Shown: positions 1 to 12,400 of the stretch, in pieces
Position numbering within the stretch: position 1 is the first letter of the stretch
How the letters are laid out: the number at the start of each line of letters is the position of its first letter
Assembly: GCF_000485595.1 (NCBI RefSeq)
Contig: NW_014577471.1
Location: 142,190-175,677 of the forward strand
Direction of reading: 5' to 3'
Source of the DNA: Priapulus caudatus
Lineage: Eukaryota > Priapulida > Priapulimorpha > Priapulimorphida > Priapulidae
DNA length: 33,488 nt
Made by a program: the position numbers and the translations under genes
The notes under the pieces: model-generated
Databases searched by the model: none
What the model was told of the DNA's origin: nothing
What the model saw: the letters and a program-made list of their open reading frames with translations, nothing else

Positions 1-599
1 AAAATGTTCGATCTTTCTCGGGTAAAGTCTCATCAGGATGTAGTTTTTCAACGAAATCTAATGAACTTATTTCAAACACTAGAGCACTCGGAGAGCACAA
101 CTCCGCCCAAGGCAGCTGAATTCTCTCAATGTGGATTTTTTATTAATTAATGTAATTAATTAAGTGGAAAAATTAAGTAATTAATTAATTAATTAATCTG
201 GATCCGGATTAGTGCGAGCGTGCAGGTAGGGAGGACTGTGTTGCCCTTAGCCTGTGGTTGCGTGTTTGTAAGTCCTACAACCAGCGCACCTAGCGAAGAT
301 GAACACTGAAACCGGCGCATGTTAACGAACCCACCAAACCGAACACCAAACACACGCCGGTGAAAACATAACCTCGCCAAGCCCCCCTGGCGGAGATAAT
401 TACACCCCACCTGAGACATCCGGTGAAAGCCTGCTGTAGACTGAAGCGCACTCCTGGTGAATGAAGTTCGACCTGCGCCACGCCAGCCAGCAACATAGCA
501 TCGTCGAATATCACACCACTGCTGCTGAAGCGCACAGACCTGCAAAATAACAAGATATGGGCCAAAGATTGGAAAAAAGTTAACGCGTAAAGATAGAAA

Positions 600-720
600 A
601 TACAGAAAATAGGAAAATAATTAGAAACGGATGGGATTCGATCCACCGACCTTTCATACTTGAGGCTCGCGCTGTACTCGCGCAGCTAGGTTATTGTAAC
701 ATCGGAACTGAAAATTGTGG
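600..720 (-). repeat. Possible tRNA-derived SINE head
   Basis: On the minus strand, ggtggatcgaatccc resembles an RNA polymerase III B box, with an A-box-like tagctgcgcgag about 45 nt upstream, the spacing found in tRNA-derived SINEs. It does not fold into a convincing tRNA by eye, so a SINE remnant is more likely than a gene. Confidence 0.35.
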
Positions 721-889
721 ATGTCTATGTATATGACGACACTGTGACGTCATTGAGCGACGGAAACAAGCTCAACCAAGTAGCAACGCTCACTAGAGCC
801 CTATGTTCTTGATTGACCTAGGAAAAAAATCCACGCGCGCGCAGGCGGGTGTTTCGCCGATTCTGGCAGCCATTTACATAAGCTGGGCA

Positions 890-1270
890 AGGGAAGCAAA
901 CGTGAGAATTTCGTCAGTCTTGTGTTAGTCGCGTGACACAGCTCGGTTACGACAGTGTTTTTATAACAAGTGAACACTGTTCTTGAAATAGAACAAAGAT
1001 GGAAGCTGTTGGATGTGTATTCGTGCTGTGAGAGCCAACGTTAATGATTACCGGCTCCTGCTGTAACAGGCCGCTAGGGCCTACTCGTCGCAGACAGAGT
1101 CTACCCACCGTCAGTGTAGCGAACGCAGTCAAGCGTAACATGACGACTGGTATATACAAGTTATTAGACGAGAGCGTGAAATCAAGGCGACGCGTCGAGC
1201 GAATTTTGGCAGCCCGCTTTCCTACCTGCGTATTCCGTTATATATATAAAGTGTCATTGTGGACAGTGCA
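890..1270 (+). mobile_element. Decayed copy of the interior of the 21.2-22.6 kb transposon
   Basis: Shares gagaatttcgtcagtct, gtgacacag and gaacactgttcttgaaa, in the same order and spacing, with 22323-22435 inside the element at 21218-22610. Both are followed by related sequence ending near a tatatat/gtgtca stretch. Termini were not resolved. Confidence 0.55.
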
Positions 1271-1284
1271 GCCGGCGTGAGCAT

Positions 1285-1593
1285 GGCGCGGTTCAAGGAT
1301 AGCAGAACATGCACCTGGGTCCCAATGAAACCAATGTGCCTAAACCTATAACCCTAACCCTAATCCTAAACCCTAACCCTACACCTATATATTGCATTAA
1401 TATATATTATATTGAATGGTAAATGACATTGTGTTTATTGGGACCCATGTTCTCTATCATTGAACCGCGCCGCGGCCTTCAATCTTGAATCCTTGGGCCA
1501 CCAAATGCTTAATGTGGCTCATCTACGAAAAAAACACTGGCTGCCGCCATGGGCCCCGAGGATAGAGAACATGGGTCCAAAAAACCAATAAAC
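1285..1593. repeat. Inverted/direct repeat trio around a telomere-like CCCTAA tract
   Basis: The motif ggatagmgaacatg..gggtcc occurs at about 1297-1323, inverted at about 1439-1465, and again in direct orientation at about 1557-1579. Between the first two lies 1340-1384, a degenerate run of CCCTAA-like units. Confidence 0.6.
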
Positions 1594-1613
1594 ATTAAGA
1601 TTGGTAGTAATAG

Positions 1614-1665
1614 ATTTCGTATTTATTTAGCATTATATTTTATTGAAACGCTTCAAGTGCCTGTG
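1614..1665 (-). mobile_element. Terminus of the CACAGGCACTTG transposon family
   Basis: Read on the minus strand from 1665 it begins cacaggcacttgaagcg and then follows the ends of the elements at 23179-23702 and 19228 (ttattt and ttcgt motifs in the same order). The other end was not located. Confidence 0.55.
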
Positions 1666-2080
1666 CACAGCGGCGCGCCGGTGTTGCTGGACAGTGCTGC
1701 CATCCGTTGTATCGGTGTGTAAATCCTGACTGCACCACGGAGTCGCTCGCGTGTGTACACAGCGGCGTGTAACTTGCACTGTACTCGTCAACAGCCGCGA
1801 GGCAGGCCGAAAATCACGTGTTGTCAAATATGCCGTGTGCATGCCGGGAAAACACATGAATCCGACTCACCAGTCACTCTTGCGCTCACGGCTGGTTTAC
1901 CTCTGCCACCATGTAAAGCTTGGTAGGTGTGGACCGTGTGGCACGAGAAGGCATTATGTAAACGCATTAGGTTAATTACAACATGCCGGGTAAACCTTCC
2001 GCGCCGACTGTTTACACCCAGTACACAGACGTGACCATACGCGTAAGAAAGTAGTGCAACATATGATATATGACAATCAA

Positions 2081-2336
2081 CAGTAGAGTAGATTATCACT
2101 ATTTTAGAAAAATATGATTAGACAATCTGAAATTCCAACAATGGAGTTCGTTTAGGTCTAGACTTTTAGCATTGCAAGCAGACAATTCTAATATATAGAT
2201 TAACCAATCACAGACGATAATATTGTAGGGTGATCAATCATAGGCAGTTATGGAAATATAGATGAACCAATCACAGAAGATAATAGTATAGAGGAACCAA
2301 TCATAGACGATGTTAACATAGACGGACCATAGATAT
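2081..2336. repeat. Interspersed repeat with CCAAT-containing internal repeats, copy 1
   Basis: Begins tagattatcactatttta and runs in parallel with 9990-10345. The second half is a degenerate tandem array built on gaaccaatcacagaag and aaccaatcatagac. Confidence 0.7.
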
Positions 2337-2352
2337 ATACAACACATGTGTT

Positions 2353-2539
2353 CAGGGGCGGCGCCAGGGTATTTTCTTAGTGGGGGCGAAACCAGGAGCG
2401 TGTACAAAGGCACGCGAAGGGGGGTCTGGGGGGCTGTACACCAGCAACTTTTTGAAATTAGACCCCTCAAGATGCGTTTTCTGCGCGAGCAGGGGGGGGG
2501 GGGGTCCGGACCCCCTGGACCCCCCTGTTACAGCCCCTG
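2353..2539. mobile_element. Short G/C-run MITE, copy 1
   Basis: Begins caggggcgg and ends gcccctg, so the termini are inverted. Inside are ttgaaattagacccct, agatgcgtttt and ggaccccctggaccccc, all shared with 30437-30602. No clear target-site duplication. Confidence 0.55.
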
Positions 2540-3368
2540 GAAACTGTAGACTCTCTGATACGTGTGCGCTTGCACTGACGGGTGGGTCCAGGGGGTAGAT
2601 TCGATCATGATTCATCAAAGCCTGCGTAGGCCTACGCAAAATTATTGCGTAAATCTTGTGTACGCAATCGACGTTGCTTAGTTGCAATTTATCAACGCAG
2701 TTATTTAGTAATTGCGTAAACCTATTATCGGCGTACGCAGCGAGGCCGAGTTCTAGAGTGCGATTCATCATGCTAATAAATTACGTAAAACGCTTGGCAA
2801 CTTACCCGCAGCTGACGAGGTGCCGTACAACGCACCGTCGAAATGTTCCCCAGGTGTTTCCAGCGCATACCGCAGCATGCATTCATTTTATGAGAAAACA
2901 TTCATAAATTACTACTCAACTAAAAATAAATAAATAATTACGCATATCTACACAGACAGGCGGCGCCTTTACGCTTCGTTGTGTCATAGCTTTATTAGAT
3001 TTATTGATCAGTGCACAGCAGCAAACATTCCACATGCATCTGCAGCAACTATTGACGCATCAGATCCACATGCAGCTGCTGTTGAGTAACCACACATACA
3101 CGCATATCACACATACAGGCACGAGAATCCGAAACTATGAAGATCCTTAAATTTCCCGAAATAGTACCCGATTAAAATGAAATTAATTTTCCTGTTACTG
3201 GCCTTTGGACACAGTCGGAAATATTGACGGCATGCTGCATGCCTGCATATTATACAATAGGAATCACCCCCCAAATATTTTCAATGGATTTATATTGATT
3301 GCAACAAGGATTAATGGGAAATAACTGGAAATCCATGGAAGATTCTCATGCCTGCATATAAGACTCAC

Positions 3369-3485
3369 CGCTAAAGTCCAGATAGCAGAGACAGCTGTAA
3401 GAGTTATTTAGGTTGACACAGTCACCATGAACGCAGGGTCCCACCGCGCAGAAATCCACAGACACTTCTTCACTGCACAACGCAC
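3369..3485 (-). CDS. EGF gene exon 15 (EGF 18 end, EGF 19 partial), last exon in window
   Basis: 117 nt, phase 1-1, acceptor catgcag|GT and donor AGCG|gtgagt. It encodes ALC (completing EGF 18) and [13 protein letters not shown]...[11 protein letters not shown], whose sixth cysteine must be in an exon left of position 1. No further EGF exon was found in 1-3368. Confidence 0.9.
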
Positions 3486-6400
3486 CTGCATGACGTATAC
3501 AATTATTTATGATTATTACTTTAAATAAAATACAATACATTTAAGTATACAACAACGTGAGAATCGAGGCAATGCAATCTACAAGAGCAAAACCTCTCTC
3601 CTTGTAGCCCTCTCTCGCTCTCATGACCTCTTTCTCCTGCTCTCTCGTTAACTTCCTATCTCTCTATCTCTCTTGCACACACGCACGCACGCACGCACGC
3701 ACGCACTACACGCACGCACACACACACGCACACACGCACACATTCACACACACACACAACTCTTTCACTCTCTCTCACACTCTCCTTCACGATTCGGCTG
3801 ACAATAAACTAGGTTATTACCTATGACTATACTACGCTAACACATACAACCAATGATAACATCCACACCTGTGTATCCCTCTGAACAGTTGCAGTAAAAA
3901 TCTTCATCGCCAACAACACCCGGAATTGTATCCACACAGGTGGAGCCACCGTCTGCGCACGGGGCGACGGAAGCATTGTCAATGCAGGTGGCGCCGTTTG
4001 CGCAGGGGCTAGACGCGCATCCCCGCACACGCTCACAGCTGTCACCTGTCAACGAGGAGATGCACATGTATGTCAACTATCTGCTATGCAGAAGATACTC
4101 ACTGACCACACCCTCCCCTCCCTCACTGCAGTCCAGCTATACCTACCCATCTCCCCCTTCCTTTCCCCCTCCCTTCCTTCGCTGCACTGGTGAGGCTAGC
4201 CGTAGGTACCTACCTCATCTTCCTTTCTTCCTCCCCTCCCTCAACGCACGGGTGACGCTAGCCGTAGGTACCTACCTCATCTTCCTTTCTTCCTGCCCCT
4301 CCCTCAAGCACGGGTGAGGTAGCCATAGGTAACCCCACCCCCCCCTTCCTTTCTTCGCTCCCCGCCTCCCTCCACTACACAAAATGAAGCTAAGCCATAG
4401 GTACCACCTCCGGCCCTTCCTTTTCTTCCCTCCCACTCCTCACGGCACGGGTGAGGCTAAGCGCATAGGCTACCATCCGCCGCCCCTTCCTTCTTGCCTG
4501 CCCGGCTCCTTCAATGCACAAATGAAGCTAGGCATAGGTCCCAGCCGTCCCCGCTTCCTTTCTTCCCCCCTCCCTCAATCGCAACGGGTGATCGCTAGCG
4601 CATAGGTACCAGCCTCCCCCCTTCCTTTGCTCGCTCCCCTTCCCTCCATGCACCGGCAAATTGAAGGCGTACGCCAATACGGTACCCACCTCCGCCCGCC
4701 TTCTTTCTTCCTCCCCCTTACTTTCTTCCTCCCCGCTCGCCTCAATGCACAACTGAAGGCTAGCCATAGGTCCCACCCTCCCCCTTACCTTTCTTCCTCC
4801 CCCCTACTTTTCTTTCGGCTCCCCCCCCTCCCTCAATGCCACAAATGAAGCTCAGCCCATAGGTACCTCTCCCCCTTCGCTTTCTTCCTCCCCTCCCTCA
4901 TGCAGCGGGTGACGCTACCCATACTATTATTATTTATCTACATACTTATTATTATTATTATGTTATTAATTAATCTTTATTGGCAATGTAATTCGAGATA
5001 CAAATAGCATGTAGCTGACGACAGTATTTGTTTCATAGAGAGACAAATTCTGAACAAAGGCAATATAAGCTTGATAAAAGCACATAAGCGCAGCCAGTGA
5101 AATCGTGGGTGCAGTGGCACGCAGCCCCCGTGGCAGTAATCACGCACGTGCCTCCGTTGACGCAGCCCCGCTCGCACGTGCTACCACTGTCACTGTCATT
5201 GTCACCCTCACTGCTCGTCTCCACATAGGTTGACGTCTCGAGTAGTTCTGTGTCACAGTCCGGACCTGTGAACCCCTGCAGAGCAACGACCAATCGATTA
5301 GTGATTAGTGTATGACCTCCATCCATAGCCGTGAAATATCATGCATTGTCCTACGTTATAATTTACTCACCTTATAACCTAAACTCATCAAGTTGGCAGA
5401 TAAGAAATTAAACAGGGGGCCTGGGTAGACACTATAGGTTGTTGTTCTACTGGGTTAAAAATAAAAAAATGTCAAAAATAGTTCGTGCAACATTAGCAAT
5501 TATAGTTAGGGAAGAACTAGTTTTGACTTGTCGCAGTCTTATCAGGTTCTTTTTAGTTTTATTTCCTCCCAAAAAACAACTTGTCACTCTTTCAGCATAC
5601 TTTTGGACTAGTACTATGATGTGCTTTATAAAAAATGGAAAAAAATGAAAGGTCGATAAAACAAGAATGAAATTTCTGCATGCAGACTTGCAAAATCGCT
5701 ACATAAACATTCGACAGCGATTGCTGTTGTAAAATCCAGAAATCACTTCATTATTATACCATTTGCAAGGGCTCAGAATGGTTTTTTCGAGCATTTACTG
5801 ATACCATCGATGTATTGCAGCTTATGGTGGAAGCTTATTGTTTCATGATGGAAATCTACTTATGACTACAAATGGAATTAAGTTCATGAGGGCACACAAA
5901 TGCTTTGCGCCTGTTTCTGCAGTTTCTGACTCTTACCCAGTCACAGGAGCACTTGTAGGTGCCGTCAGGCAGTGAGAGGCAGGTTCCACGCAGGCAGGGC
6001 TTACTGGTGCATGCATCTACGGAATTCTCACAGTGTTGCCCTGCACAACAACATTACACAGCAATGACAAAGTCAGTTTTTCCTTGCATTACATAGTATT
6101 AGAGCAGGGGTGGGCAAACTGTGGCCCGCGGGCCGCATGCGGCCCTCTACGGGGTTCTGTGCGGCCCGCGGAAGCCTGCAGCAAATTAAAAATAAAAAAC
6201 ATTAAAAAAATCAATAAATTTTTGTGAAAGTCAACATGTTTGTGCTTGAACCGAGGCTGACTTTTTCAGTGTCATACAGATTAGTGTTCTATTGTCTCTG
6301 GGTTCGCTCTGCAATGCCATTTCAGCTAATTATGGTCCAGAGATGGCGCCCTTGAGGCGAAACGCACGTATTATCTTAGAGCGTCACCGCCTCCCGATTC

Positions 6401-9400
6401 TTAAACTAGGTGCCGGCCCTTTGACTTTTCATGGCCCACTGATGCGGCACTCGCTCTGAAAAGTTTGCCCACCACTGTATTAGAGCCTACAATGATGACA
6501 TATGCAGTTCCTCCCAGGCTTGCTACACTAAGTCTTGTATTTGATTCTTGCCAGTAAAATTGAAATTCAAATTGAACTTTTGAACTCTGTGCATGTGAAG
6601 TCAAGTAGTCATGCACATAGATCCCCACATGAACAGCACACTACCTACACAGCAGCTTACAGAAGACTTAGACACCCTGTTCCACATCAACGTCACAGAC
6701 ACACTAACACACCTATAAACAACTAACACACCTGTAATAACAACAAACACCACCTCGTAAACACACAAAACAGCACCTGCTAAACACAAACACACCTGTA
6801 AACAACAAAACACACCTGTAAACAACAAAACACCTGTAAACAACTAACCACACCTGTAAACAACAAACACACCTGTAAACAACAAATACACCTGTAAACA
6901 ACTAACACACCTGTAAACAACAAACACACCTGTAAACAACAAACACACCTGTAAACAACTACACATCCACCTATAAAACAACTAACACACGCTATAAACA
7001 TACTAACACACCTGTAAAAACAACTAACCATACCATAAACAACTAACACACCTAGCCTAACAACTAACACACCATGCTAAACAACAAACACACCGCTGAT
7101 AACAACAAACACACCTGTTAAACAACTAACACACCTGTAAACAACGAACACAACCTGTAAACAACGCGAAAACACACCTTCGCTCAAATGATGCTGCGCA
7201 CACGCAGGTGTATGAAGCCAGACCATCCACGCAGGTGCTGTTGTGCTTACAGGGGCTGCTCTCACATTCATCCAATTCACTCTCACAGTTCAAGCCGGTG
7301 TATCCATCCAGACATTCACACGCGTAGTCCCTCCCTGCACAACAACCAACGAATAAACGAAAACATCAGTCTTACTGTCACACAGAGTAAATGTTAGATT
7401 AACCTAACACATAATGAAGCTACTGTATTAGTTCTTCTAGTCTTTCTCTATATATAATATATATATATATATTTCATTCTTTTGCAGTTAGACAGAGTAT
7501 ATGTTAGATTAAACAATGTCATTTCTCTGCCGTTACACAAGAGTATGTGTTAAAGTAAACGATGTATATCATAAGCTTGCTGTTGCGCTGATTACGTATT
7601 TAATCCGTATTTTTCGCGGTACAGATATATTTGCGAATTCAGAGCTCCCATGACGACAATTTCGGCGACACTTTCGTGGGTAATTCCGGCGTCTGGGCTC
7701 GATTATTATTATTCGTGTATTATTCTGGTACGAATGATTTCGTTGTGTTTTCTGTTTCCGTCGGGGAGCGAATCTCGCGCGTAACAACTTAAACCACCGC
7801 GAAATATACAGCTTATACAGTATACATTAGATTACATGTATTTCGCACCTTGCTGTTAAGCATAGTCTTACACAATACATGTTACAGTAGTATACATAGA
7901 TTCGCAACACTACAGTATATGTCAGACCGCCCGTGCATGGCATACCTTGCTGTTCCACACAGCTGCCCATACATGCAGGCATGCCCATGACATTCCTCAA
8001 TGTCCACTTCACAGTGTTGACCCGTCCATATGGCGACAGAGACACGCGTAGCCACCCGGAGTGTTCACGCAGTGACGCATTGCTGCACGTGACGCCATCT
8101 TGCACTCATTCACGTCACGCTGGCAGGTGGCGCCCTCCCAACCCGGTGGACACTCACACACGTAGCCTGTCGCACAAATCGCGCGTGAGAAACACATAAA
8201 CTTATGTTGCAACCGTGAAAGCAGATTTGATCTGACTACCAATAACAAATTACTGGATCTAAAACAGATTCATTACGCAATGATCTATCAATAAAGTAAG
8301 ACCAAGGATCTGTGGAAAGGCAGCCAACCCACACAGATCTACTAAATGGTTAAGAGCAATACAATGAAAATACGACAAGAATCAAATAAAATGTAGCAAA
8401 AGCAATGCTAGGCAGTTCTAATTATGCATCGTAAAGTGTCTTTATCAGCAAATAGCCGATAGACACGAAATTTTCATGTCTAGATAAAAAAAAGCCACCA
8501 AAATGGCCTGCCCGTTCCCAACCCAACTCTTGCACTCCTTGACCACAGATCTACAGATTATACATCTATATATAATATATTATTTGCACATTGTAAGAAT
8601 TGTGTGATGCCATTTGACTGCCATATTGGTCAACCTGAGCATTGAACTATCAGATATTAAGATATTAATATAATAAGGATAATAAGGCCAATTCAGTGCC
8701 AAGATAGTATATATTTATATCTATTTACATATTTTATATATATATATTATAATAATCAGTTGCGCAGGCAAAGCGACACTAGATAGATAGGCATACAAAC
8801 ATATGCAGACAACCAGATACCTGGATCGACGTCAGTCGCCGTGCAATGGCCGCCGTTAGCACAGGGGGCGCCACTGCAGTTTGTCGCCCTGCTCTCACAT
8901 CGCTCGCCCTCATAGCCGTCGGCGCACGCGCAAAACACCTGCCCACCGGCGCCCTCTATACACGTAGCTCCATTGCGACACAGTGAGGATAAGCAGTCAA
9001 ACACGTCTATCTCACAAGTGTCACCTTCAGTGAGAGAGAGAGAGAAAGATGTAGAGTCATGTAATAAACATATTACATATATTGTTTGTTTGCCCTCGCC
9101 CAACCGACCCGCCAAAAAGGGGCCGACTCAACATTTTTTATTGATCTTTCCCATTCTTTTTTTTTTTTTTTTTTACAAATTGTATCACTGTACATTATAT
9201 AAATCTGTAGGCAATACACTATATGTACCAAACAAAACAAACATTCAACATAAAACGTATCTCCACACAGGCACACCCGAGCATGTAGACACCATGCTGA
9301 ATTTGTAAAAAGACCCCCCTCAAAAAAAGAAGCCTACCTACCTACCTAAACCTTTCAGCCTGGGTCGGGTGAAGGCAAACAAATATTTTTTTAATTGTGG

Positions 9401-12400
9401 CCAGTCACGTAATAAATGTTGGAACTACATGGTTTTCCCAAAAGCCCAGGCGATTTTCCATCCATGAAAATGGACAATTGCCTAGGACAAATGCAACTTA
9501 ACTCAATAAATGTCAGTAGTTAACAATAAATTATAGTTATTTTTGAGACTGGAGACAAAAAATTACTGAAAACTGCTGGTTTGACAAGTGAGAAAGTAAA
9601 AAATTGCTTGCTGGAGCCAACTTTTTCCTGCCCAATTACATTTTTACATCCGCTAGGGACCACTGGCCAGTGATAATTTCATGTTTCTGACGTGATCCAA
9701 TAATTGACAATAGAAGAGAACACAAACCTATGAATCCTGGTGGACAATAACATGTGAAACCACGTGGTGATAGCGGATTGTTATTGCAGGTGGCACCATT
9801 GGCACAGATGGAGGTAAAACACGGATCGACGTCCTCCTCGCAATTTTCACCATCGTACGGATAGCGACACCTGCAACACAAGATGCTATACAGTACACTC
9901 ACATCCATGAATGTTCACTTGTCATCATGCCTCTATCATGTTATTCTATTTATTGATAATAACAAACCAATGAAGCCACATATCATCAACAGTAGATTAT
10001 CACTATTTTACAAAAATATGAATAGACAATCTGAAATTCCAACAATGATTGTTTGAACATTTTTTGATTGTTTGAACATTTTTTCCAACAATCCGTTTAG
10101 GTGTAGACTTTTAGCATTGCAAGCAGACAATTCTAATATATAGATGAACCAATCACAGAAGATAATAATGTAGGGTGATCAATCATAGACAATGGAAATA
10201 TAGATGAACCAATCACAGAAGATAATAATATAGAGAAACCAATCATAGACAATGGTAACATAGACGGACTAATCACAAGTGATAACAACATAGATAGACC
10301 AATCACAGATTATAGTAACACAAATGCATTGATCAATCACAGCAAATAATATTAGAGATTAACTAAGCACCGATAACCTGGTTACAAAGCTACAAACCTG
10401 CAGGAGTAAGATCCTAATGCAGTTGTCAGGCATGTGCCACCGTTCATGCACGGAGAAAGGTCAACGCAGTAGTCTATTGGTGTGTCGCACAGTGGTCCTG
10501 CGAATCCATCGGGACACACACACCTGCAACAAACCTCTGCATGTTAGCAACGGGACACAGACCGGCATACGCATGCACACACGCACACTCACTCATTCAC
10601 TCTCATACTGTCTCTCTCTCTCCCTCTGACACACGCACACTCACTCACTCACTCTCTCTCTCTCACTCTAATACTGTCTCTCTCTCCCTCTGACACACGC
10701 ACACACGCCCACACACGTAACCATGCATGCACGTACGCACGCACGCACATGGCAGTGATTCAGGGGGATGAGAAGGCACGCACCTGAAGCTATCGACGAC
10801 ATCGATACACCGTGTGTGCGTCACGTTACACGGCCGCGCCGCGCAATCATCCACGTTATCCCCGCAGGTGGCGCCAGTCCAGCCTGCCGCGCACTCGCAT
10901 GTGAACTCTCCCACTGCGGGCTCCGCGCACGTGCCACCGTTCCTACAGGGGGCGCTCCTACACTCGTCAATGTCAACCGAACAGTCGGCACTCGTGTAAC
11001 CTGAGGGTGGATGTTCATGTTTACACACGAGTAGCGATATTAGGATGTTATCTTTACATAGTAGAGAGAGGTAACCACAGGAGGGAAGACACGAACATGG
11101 GGACGCTGCTAACAGTTTCAAACTATTTTGCTATATTAATCGTTAATCGACTGAAAAGAAAGTAAAGAATAGCAAGTAAAGGCAAGTAGAATAGAAATTT
11201 TAAAAAGAACAATCGTGAATAAAGAGCCGGCTAACCTGGAGGACAATAGCATCGATATGTTCCGCTCCCGTCAAAGCAGGTAGCGCCATTGTAGCACGGT
11301 GACGATGCACATTCGTTGACTTCGTACTGACAGGAGAGGCCATAGTATCCATCTTTACAGAAGCATTGTCTTTTACCTAATGACATCAAATAACGAGCAA
11401 TCGTTAGAAGAAGTTCCTCATTCAATTTTATTTCCATTGAAAAGAAGCTCACTCAAAATTTTGTCCACAGTCATTTGTTAGGTTAACAGCGAAATTGCCC
11501 AACCTGTCTTGACAAGATGACGACAACCACTTGGATATTGTTCCTAGATTCGTAAAGTTAGATCAGTTCATACATGTATTTTATAAATGCATGAAAACTT
11601 CATGTGGCATTCATTTGCCAAGCATTGTATTTTAGATCACCCTACCGCAACAACAATTGTCTAGTGCTACTTGTCAATCACACAATATGGATAGCTCAAT
11701 TGTATAAGGACCAGTATGACCACAAGCTGCCACTTTCTATTCTAGAATGCCCCCCAGACAGCGAGAGAACAGCTGACAGCTGGCTGAAGTGGCTGACAGT
11801 GGCTGAAGTGACAGTGACAGTAACAGTGACAGTGACAGTGACTGTGACAGTGACTGTTACAGTGACAGTGACAGTGACAGTGACTGTGACAGTGACAGTG
11901 ACAGTGACAGTGACAGTGACAGTGACAGTGACAGTGACAGTGACAGTGACAGTGACAGTGACAGTGACTGTGACAGTGACTGGCTGACAGTGGCTGAAAT
12001 TAGTCCCACTAGGAGGCGCTTACCGGCATCGTTCTGAATGCAGATGGCGTTCTCGCTGCACGGGTTGTCTGCACCGCAGCTCTCTTCCACTCCCTCGCAG
12101 TGGTCGCCGGTGAATCCCAGCCTGCAGATGCAGCGGTATCCAGCCGGCGTGTCCACACACGTGCCCGCGAACATACAGGGCGTGCTCGCACATTCACTCA
12201 CCCGGGCCTCACACGTATCACCCTCGTAGCCTGCAAGAAACCACAGTCACGATTCAACACGGTCACAGCATCATTAGCCTGCAGGATACCACAGCGCACG
12301 ATTACACACGTCACACATCATAGCCTGCAAGAAACCACAGTCACGATAACACGTCACACCCGTTCGAGCCTGCAAGATACCACAGTCACGATCACACACG

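Larger units (their letters stand above)
1..3368. other. Intron of the EGF gene (downstream of exon 15), repeat-filled
   Basis: No EGF-like or other convincing exon on either strand. It contains a TTAA-rich stretch (145-200), a tRNA-like B box (about 620-720), a copy of a transposon interior (about 890-1270), inverted arms around telomere-like repeats (1285-1593), a transposon terminus (1614-1665), a CCAAT-bearing repeat (2081-2336) and a G-rich MITE (2353-2539). It must be intronic because exon 15 ends with a clean donor in mid-domain. Confidence 0.6.

Noticed and set aside
600-720. A tRNA gene on the minus strand
   Set aside because: B box present, but no acceptor stem or balanced anticodon arm by eye. 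Treated as a possible SINE.
3940-4317. 125-codon plus-strand frame
   Set aside because: Antisense to EGF exon 14 and then the pyrimidine minisatellite. Low complexity.
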